Source of the DNA: JBCCSZ01 sp039199225
GTDB lineage: Bacteria > Bacteroidota > Bacteroidia > Chitinophagales > Saprospiraceae
Assembly (NCBI GenBank): GCA_039199225.1
Contig: JBCCSZ010000088.1
Coordinates: 1 to 25,073 of the forward strand
Length of the DNA stretch: 25,073 nt
Direction of reading: 5' to 3'
In this document: one piece after another, positions 15,932 to 22,200 of the stretch
Numbering within the stretch: the stretch's first letter is position 1
How the letters are laid out: each line of letters opens with the position of its first letter
Notes under the pieces: generated by a model
Databases searched by the model: none
What the model was told of the DNA's origin: nothing
Seen by the model: only the letters and a program-made list of their open reading frames with translations
Program-made: the position numbers and the translations under genes

Positions 15932-15982
15932 TGCAATGGCATCCTTTGTTCGGTAACAGATCGGATGAAGGATGCCTTTGCA
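15932..15982 (+). terminator. Long hairpin downstream of the coiled-coil T9SS gene, possible terminator
   Basis: GGCATCCTT (15938-15946) pairs perfectly with AAGGATGCC (15968-15976). TGCAA (15932-15936) with TTGCA (15978-15982) extends the stem past a single T-T mismatch, and a small TGTT/AACA stem sits in the loop. It begins 21 bases after the stop at 15911. There is no clean T-run after it, so it may instead be a processing or stability structure between this gene and the next. Confidence 0.55.
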
Positions 15983-16053
15983 GATTTAAGAGACTTTGAA
16001 GACAGACATTAACTGCAAAAACCCTATTACAAAGCTCTAAATCAAAATTCGAT

Positions 16054-17922
16054 ATGAAAAGGATTACCATAATTTTTCTGTTTTTTGCTTTGGGTACCAG
16101 CCAGCTTTTTGCACAATATTTTGTAGAGCAAAGCAAAGAGATTGGAATCGATCACGCTTATTTGGCCCGGGGACTTACGGGCGGTGGAGCAGCTTTTTTC
16201 GATTACGATAATGATGGCGACGAAGACCTGTACATCACTACTGGTACCATCCAAAAAGATTTTATCTACGAAAACAATGGCGACGGTACTTTCACCAAAG
16301 TATTGGACGACCTCGGACTGTCTATTACCCGAACTTATAATACAGTAGCCGTAACTACAGGAGATATCGACAACGATGGCGATCGCGATCTATTTGTCAC
16401 AACTTGGGAATACTATCCCGGCGGTGGAGATGAGCCCATCGCACGTAATTTGCTGTTTGAAAACGAAGGTGGAACCTTCAAAGAGATTGGAGAAGAAGCA
16501 GGCATCACCCACGAATCCTTTGGCTTGGGTGCGCTCTTTTTTGATTACAATAAGGATGGCTTCCTGGACATCTATGTGTTGAATCACATTGAAGAAAAGG
16601 CGTTTACTTACGATAGTACCGGGGTGATCGATGGCTTTGCTCATACTTGCTATCGCAACTTTCTATACAAAAACAATGGAGACAACACCTTTACGGAATC
16701 GGCCGCTGACTTGGGCTTAGATTCTAAAGGCTGTACCATTGCGGCCATCCCAACAGACTACGATATGGATGGTGATTTGGACTTGTATTTAGCCAATGAC
16801 TTTGGTGATTATCTGATTCCAAATGAGCTTTACGAAAACCAATATCCAATCGACGGATTTGTAGATGTCAGTGAAGCAACCGGAGCCAATGTACCTGCTT
16901 TCGGAATGGGCATTGCTGCCGGAGATTTCGACCACGACTTGGACATTGATTACTACATCACCAATATCGGGCGGAACATTCTGATTGAAAATACCAATGG
17001 GACGTTTCAGGATATCACTGCGGAGGCCGGTGTAGAAAATACTTTTGCAAGTCCGGATGAACGCACGACTGGTTGGGGAACGGCTTTCATAGATATTGAC
17101 AACAATCGCTTATTGGATTTGTATGTAACCAACGGTCGGATGCCAACTTTGGCTGCTTTCCCAACAGCTCGTTTGGACCCCGATAAAATGTACATGAACA
17201 ATGGCGATAATACTTTCAATGATGAAACCATGGAAGCAGGTGTTGGAGATACCGACTATGGCCGTGGTATGGCTTACTCTGATTATGACATGGACGGCGA
17301 CCTGGACATCATAACGGTTGTATTGACAGAGCAAGGTGGACATTCAAAGTTTTACATCAACCAACTCGATAATGACAATCACTTTGTGCAATTTAAATTA
17401 ACTGGTAAAGAGTCCAATCGCGATGCTTTTGGTGCGAAGGTTTGGCTGCATGCTGGTGGTGAAACCTACCTAAAGGAAATCTACAGTGGTGGCTGTAGCC
17501 ATGCTTCCCAGAGCACTTCCATTGTACACTTTGGTTTGGGCGATGTGGATCAGGTAGATAGCTTGCGCATTGATTGGCCGAACGGTCATGTTGATCGTTT
17601 AGGTGCTTTTGCGGTAGACCAGTTGCACCAAATCGAGGAAGGAATTGTGACTTCTGTTAAGGAGGAGTTTGCCGATGCTTTGGGAATTGAAGTATTGCCA
17701 AATCCATTTGACAACTACATCCAACTATCTGCAGATCGAGCATTTTCTGAAGAGCTGAATGTGCGTTTGACATCCACAGAAGGACGATTGATTTTTGAGC
17801 GGGAATTGACATTGACGCAGTCTGAAAATCTACCACTCGGTACTTCTTTAGCTCCCGGATTATATGTCTTGACGATCAAATCTGCAGAAGGCATTCAGGT
17901 GACGAAGTTGATGAAGCTATAG
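16054..17922 (+). CDS. FG-GAP/VCBS repeat, ASPIC/UnbV (CRTAC1 family) protein with T9SS tail
   Basis: 622 residues. Signal peptide 1-20 (IIFLFFALGTSQLFA/Q). Seven calcium-loop repeats of the D-x-D-x-D-G-x-x-D type lie at about residues 50, 104, 164, 235, 291, 347 and 410, which fits a seven-bladed integrin-like propeller. Four loops are near-canonical (DYDNDGDED, DIDNDGDRD, DYDMDGDLD twice) and DYNKDGFLD is close; the fifth (DFDHDLDID) and sixth (DIDNNRLLD) lack the glycine or an Asp. Residues about 455-530 are the ASPIC/UnbV domain (NRDAFGAKVWL, YSGGCSHASQS, VHFGLGD, DSLRIDWPNG). Residues 540-622 are a T9SS type A domain (VLPNPFDNYIQL, LAPGLYVLTI, VTKLMKL). A secreted calcium-binding surface protein; members of this family are abundant in marine Bacteroidota and their function is unsettled. 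It is closed by the terminator at 17959-17994. Confidence 0.94.
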   Translation: MKRITIIFLFFALGTSQLFAQYFVEQSKEIGIDHAYLARGLTGGGAAFFDYDNDGDEDLYITTGTIQKDFIYENNGDGTFTKVLDDLGLSITRTYNTVAVTTGDIDNDGDRDLFVTTWEYYPGGGDEPIARNLLFENEGGTFKEIGEEAGITHESFGLGALFFDYNKDGFLDIYVLNHIEEKAFTYDSTGVIDGFAHTCYRNFLYKNNGDNTFTESAADLGLDSKGCTIAAIPTDYDMDGDLDLYLANDFGDYLIPNELYENQYPIDGFVDVSEATGANVPAFGMGIAAGDFDHDLDIDYYITNIGRNILIENTNGTFQDITAEAGVENTFASPDERTTGWGTAFIDIDNNRLLDLYVTNGRMPTLAAFPTARLDPDKMYMNNGDNTFNDETMEAGVGDTDYGRGMAYSDYDMDGDLDIITVVLTEQGGHSKFYINQLDNDNHFVQFKLTGKESNRDAFGAKVWLHAGGETYLKEIYSGGCSHASQSTSIVHFGLGDVDQVDSLRIDWPNGHVDRLGAFAVDQLHQIEEGIVTSVKEEFADALGIEVLPNPFDNYIQLSADRAFSEELNVRLTSTEGRLIFERELTLTQSENLPLGTSLAPGLYVLTIKSAEGIQVTKLMKL

Positions 17923-17958
17923 GCTTCCAATTTGAATAATTGGTTAGGACACTCAATG

Positions 17959-17994
17959 AAAAAGGGCCGCTGGAATTTTCCAGTGGCCCTTTTT
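17959..17994. terminator. Strong bidirectional rho-independent terminator
   Basis: AAAAAGGGCC (17959-17968) and GGCCCTTTTT (17985-17994) flank a single G-T pair and an inner CTGG/CCAG stem (17970-17973, 17980-17983) around an AATTTT loop. The A and T flanks give a U-run in either direction. It lies between the stop of the CRTAC1 gene (17922) and the stop of the minus-strand gene at 18020, so it serves both. Confidence 0.92.
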
Positions 17995-18019
17995 ATTCAA
18001 GGATGAAATTGATGAAAAG

Positions 18020-18793
18020 CTATTTAGCGACCTTCACAAATCTCAGTGTTTGAGAACTGTTGTTGAATGCCACATTTACAACATAATTTCCTTCTTCCAA
18101 ACTTGAAATATCCATATTGACTGATCCGCGAAATTCTGTTTCCATCACTTTGCGGCCCATCATATCGAATACCCTGACTTGGTAGTTTGTAACATTTGAG
18201 TTGCTTTGCGTACTCAACAAAATATTACTTTTGGCTAGAGATGGCCATAGTAAAATCTCATCATTACTGTTTCTATTAGCGACAGCAATTGGACTCAAAC
18301 TGGATTGACCATCAAAGTCGATTTGTTGCAGTCTGTAATAATTGGTACCTGGCAGTGGGTTGTAATCCACGAAGGTGTAATTCTGTGGTACAGCGGTTGT
18401 GCCATGACCTCCAACAAAACCAACAAACTCAAATTCCATAGACAAGCCAGAAGCTCGCAACACTTCGAAACCTTCGTTGTTGATCTCAGAAGCTGTATGC
18501 CAACTGAGCAGCATTGTTTTACCCACCTCTCTGACATCGAAAGAAGTAAATTCTACAGGTAGGGGATTACAAGCGGTTCCCAAGCAAGCTGCATCTGTAG
18601 TTGATTCTGCAAAGTCTGGGGTTCCGCAAGAAGAATCGAAAAAGCAGGCAGCACCACAACTAGCATTAGCGCCTTGAGGGATACAGTCTGGACAAGCAGG
18701 ACAACAGCAAAATTGTGCAACTGCTTCATTGGGGATTAACGCTATTAGGAAAACTAAAGACGTTAACACAAGAGTCATTAATTGTTTTTTCAT
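18020..18793 (-). CDS. Small exported protein with cysteine-rich head, FN3-like domain and T9SS tail
   Basis: 257 residues. Signal peptide 1-26 (LVLTSLVFLIALIPNEAVA/Q). The mature chain opens with FCCCPACPDC and holds ten cysteines between residues 29 and 75 (29, 30, 31, 34, 37, 46, 50, 56, 70, 75), none later. An FN3-like domain often found before T9SS tails follows (78-171; LPVEFTSFDVRE, LLSWHTASEINNEGFEVLR, GTNYYRLQQIDFDGQSSLSPI). Residues about 178-257 are a T9SS type A domain (LWPSLAKSNILL, VFDMMGRKV, EEGNYVVNV, LRFVKVAK), slightly unusual in having WPSLAKS where most have xPNPxxx. The cysteine head could be a disulphide-knit module or a metal site; nothing decides between them. Convergent with the CRTAC1 gene. 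Confidence 0.9.
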   Translation of the reverse strand: MKKQLMTLVLTSLVFLIALIPNEAVAQFCCCPACPDCIPQGANASCGAACFFDSSCGTPDFAESTTDAACLGTACNPLPVEFTSFDVREVGKTMLLSWHTASEINNEGFEVLRASGLSMEFEFVGFVGGHGTTAVPQNYTFVDYNPLPGTNYYRLQQIDFDGQSSLSPIAVANRNSNDEILLWPSLAKSNILLSTQSNSNVTNYQVRVFDMMGRKVMETEFRGSVNMDISSLEEGNYVVNVAFNNSSQTLRFVKVAK

Positions 18794-18863
18794 TTGATTT
18801 CAGTTTTTCAATTGAGACATTCCTTTTAATAATAGAAAATTATACCATTTTACGATTCTTACG

Positions 18864-18884
18864 ATCAATGGTGACGCCATTGAT
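18864..18884. promoter_or_regulatory. Perfect 8-base dyad upstream of the cysteine-rich T9SS gene
   Basis: ATCAATGG (18864-18871) and CCATTGAT (18877-18884) pair perfectly around TGACG. It lies 71 bases upstream of the minus-strand start at 18793, where it could be an operator, or a hairpin in the 5' untranslated RNA. The five-base centre allows either. Confidence 0.35.
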
Positions 18885-19045
18885 GTGAAATTTTTAAATT
18901 GGAGAGGACTTACTCAATGAGTACAAATATACAGTATTTATTATGTGTACAAAGAGCATTCTAAACTAATTACCAACAATGTTGATGGATTTTGGGGTTT
19001 CTTGAATTGCATTTGCATTTAGTCCGTATTCTATGTAGTTTTGTA

Positions 19046-19240
19046 ATGGACAAAATGTCCGCGCTTTCCAAGTCATTACGCTTTCTTTTACGAAATTTTT
19101 TCTCTTCAGTTACCGATTTTCAAGCAAAAACACATTTCACTGAAATTTTACGCTCAGCTTTAAAGCTCAATGCTTTAGCTGCCGTTCTTCTGTGTTTACA
19201 GACCAAATATTCTTGTGTTTTTTTCGCTGAAAATTGGTGA
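19046..19240 (+). CDS. Candidate 64-residue leader frame just ahead of the giant gene (uncertain)
   Basis: An ATG-started frame (MDKMSALSKSLRFLLRNFF...) that stops at TGA 19238-19240, 4 bases before the ATG of the giant surface protein. Residues about 42-52 are hydrophobic (ALAAVLLCL), but there is no proper N-terminal signal. The tight spacing would allow translational coupling. Composition is otherwise unremarkable and codon use is AT-driven, so it may be chance. No family is recognised. Confidence 0.2.
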   Translation: MDKMSALSKSLRFLLRNFFSSVTDFQAKTHFTEILRSALKLNALAAVLLCLQTKYSCVFFAENW

Positions 19241-19244
19241 TACT

Positions 19245-22200
19245 ATGAACATTTCTACAAACTTATTGAGGGTCATTGGCATTGCATTTATACTACTCTC
19301 TTCCGTATTAATGGAGGCGCAATGCCCTACGGGACAAACAAGTAATACCTATTGTTACGGCCGCAACGAAGTGGATGTTGTAGCATTCGAATTCTGCCCA
19401 TCTTCTGGCATGGTCGCTCGCTCAACCATCACCGCAGGTCTCTACAATTCTATTTTACCAGCCAACCTAGAGGGCTTGACAGTCTACGAAGGTGCCTCTG
19501 GCTCTGGTACCGGAGGAACAATTGTTTTTGGTCCTGCCGATGGCGATTTAACAGGTACTGTTATCACTGCTTCTGCTCCGGATTTATGTCTGATCTTTGT
19601 TTCCAATAGCAATGCGATCAATGTTGCAACCACCTGCCAGGACGGTACGGCCACTCAATTGGAGGTATGTAGTCAGAGCCTGCCAGCCTCGACTGTTACA
19701 TTCGCTGCCCCTGCTGATCTCTGTGAAAATGCCAGTGTGCAAACGGGGCTTTCTGGAGGCAATCCATCAGGCGGTGCTTACAGTGGTTCCGGTGTGACGG
19801 ATGATGGCAATGGAATGACTTACAGTTTTGATCCGGCCGCCGCAGGTGTTGGAATAGCGACCATTACTTACATGCAAGGAGGAAATGCTGCGATGGATAG
19901 CTTGGAAATATTTGATGCAACAATATCTTTTACTGCACCAGCCGACCTCTGCATTGATGAGGGAATTCAAACCGGCCTTGGCGGCGGCTTGCCCATTGGA
20001 GGTGTTTACAGTGGCAATGGTGTAACCGACAATGGCAATGGAACTTATACGTTTAATCCGGGTGCTGCCGGACTTGGAGTTACCACCATCACTTACACCG
20101 GACCTGCGCCTTGTTTTTCACAGGCAACGGATGACATAGAGGTTCTGGCAGCTTGTGGTTGTCCGATAGGTCAAACAAATTTCTTCGGTTGCTATGGCAA
20201 CAACGAGACAGATGCGGTCTTGTTTGAAGTTTGCCCAACGGCTGGTATGGCTGCGAATGCGACCATCACAGCAGGTTCTTTCGGCTCGGATGATAACTTA
20301 AGAGTATATAGAGGTGCCTCTGGCTCGGTGACGAGTGGCGATCTTATTTTTGGACCGGCAAATGGAGATGTTTCAGGGAATATCATCGATGGCGGCGCAG
20401 CTGATCAATGTCTGATTTTTGTCGTGAGCAGTGGCGCCCTATTCAGCTGCCAGGATGGTGTTGAAGCCGGCCTAGCGGTTTGTGGTACCAGCGTAGCACC
20501 TGCCGTTACCCTCATTCTTTTGGATGATTTTTGTATTGATGAGGGTATTCAAATGGGCTTATCGGGCGGAACGCCTTCAGGAGGTGTCTATAGTGGTTCT
20601 GGGGTTACAGACGATGGCAACGGAATGACTTTCGCCTTTGACCCTATGAGTGCGGGAGTCGGTACGACCACCGTCACCTACACACTAGGCGGAGATGCTG
20701 ACGATGCTGATATCGAAGTTTTTGCCCTGCCTATTGTAGCATTTACAGCACCAAATGATGTCTGTATCAATGAATCGCAATTTTTGAGCACAGCCCTCGG
20801 ATCGCCTGCCGGTGGTGTTTACAGCGGTCCTGGCGTAACAAATATTGGGAATGGATTGAGCTTTCTTTTTGATCCAGCCACAGCAGGTATTGGCACTCAT
20901 ACAATTACCTACTCTTTCACCGATGCCAATGGTTGTAGCGGCTCTGCTACAGACGACATCGAAGTACTGCCCATCCCTACTTTCACAGCGCCCGCCGATC
21001 TTTGTGTAGATGCAGGTGTTCAAAATGGCCTGGGTGGTGGCACGCCCGTTGGTGGCGTTTACAGTGGCCCCGGTGTTACTGACGACGGCAACGGCATGAC
21101 CTACAGCTTTGATCCATCCGCAGCCGGTGTTGGTGTACATACCATTACTTACACGATTGCAGGCAATCCTTGTCCTGTTGCTTCAGATGACATAGAGGTC
21201 TTTGATCTTCCTGCAGTCAGCCTCAGTACAGCAGCTTCCTATTGTTTGGATGCAGCCATTCAAAATACTCCTCTCATTGGAGGTATGCCTGCTGGCGGTG
21301 TTTACAGTGGCCCTGGCGTTACAGACAATGGTTTAGGGACAGGTTATTTCCTTGACCCAACCGTTGGTGGTCCGGGTACCATCTCCATAATTTATACGCT
21401 CACAGATGCCAACGGTTGTACCAATGCAGACACGAGCGACATAGAAATCATTGACTGTGGTTTTGTCATAACGGACCCTTGCCGTTGCCTAAACAATGCA
21501 ACGGTTATCGACCCAGTTGCTAGAACAGGGGGAATGGACGGTCAGTTTTCAGAATTGATCTCGATTGTGGATGAAACAGGGGCGATGTTGCCAAGTGGGC
21601 AAACGTGGACGGTGACTGCAGCTTCACAGGCATTTGATGCCTTCAATATTCCAGCAGTTGGTGTCCAAAGTGCAGGCGTACCAATTGCAACAGATGGTTC
21701 GGTTACCCTAAGCTACAATATGACTTTAGGCACTTATGAATTGCCTTTTGTACATGAAGATAGACGTGCTTACTCCATAACGATAGAGGGGCCTTTTGGT
21801 GCAGGAAGTCCTGTAAATCAATCATTTACAATTTCGAATGCTTGTCAGTATCCACATCCCATTTTCGATCCACAATTGCCGGATGCCATATGTGCTTTTG
21901 ATCCTGTGATCCTGCTTGGCGGCAGAGACACCAACAATATCGCGGCAGAAAATATAACATTTACTATTGATGGCAATCCTGCTACTTTTTTCGATCCATC
22001 GGTACTATCGCCAGGAGATCGTCTGGTGGTTATGACCTTTGATGGTGCGGATGATGGCAACAATGGCATCTCTCCCGATGGCGGTACGACCTTCGCAAGC
22101 CCAGGTTGTATACAAACGGTACAAAGGGTGGTAAACATTGGAGATCGTCCTCCTGTTATCACCTGTCCGCCTAATAATTTTGGTCTGCCGATGGGCTGTA

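Larger units (their letters stand above)
18794..19244. other. 451-base divergent intergenic region before the giant surface-protein gene
   Basis: AT-rich spacer between divergently read genes, so it should hold both promoters. Visible structure: a perfect 8-base dyad (18864-18884), the dyad GGACA/TGTCC with an AAA centre (19048-19060), and a 64-codon plus-strand frame (19046-19240) ending 4 bases before the giant gene. No convincing -33/-7 pair of the Bacteroidota type was found on either strand. Confidence 0.45.

Noticed and set aside
18992..19240. Longer version of the 64-codon frame, starting at TTG 18992
   Set aside because: No reason to prefer TTG over the ATG at 19046, and the extra residues add no signal peptide or motif.
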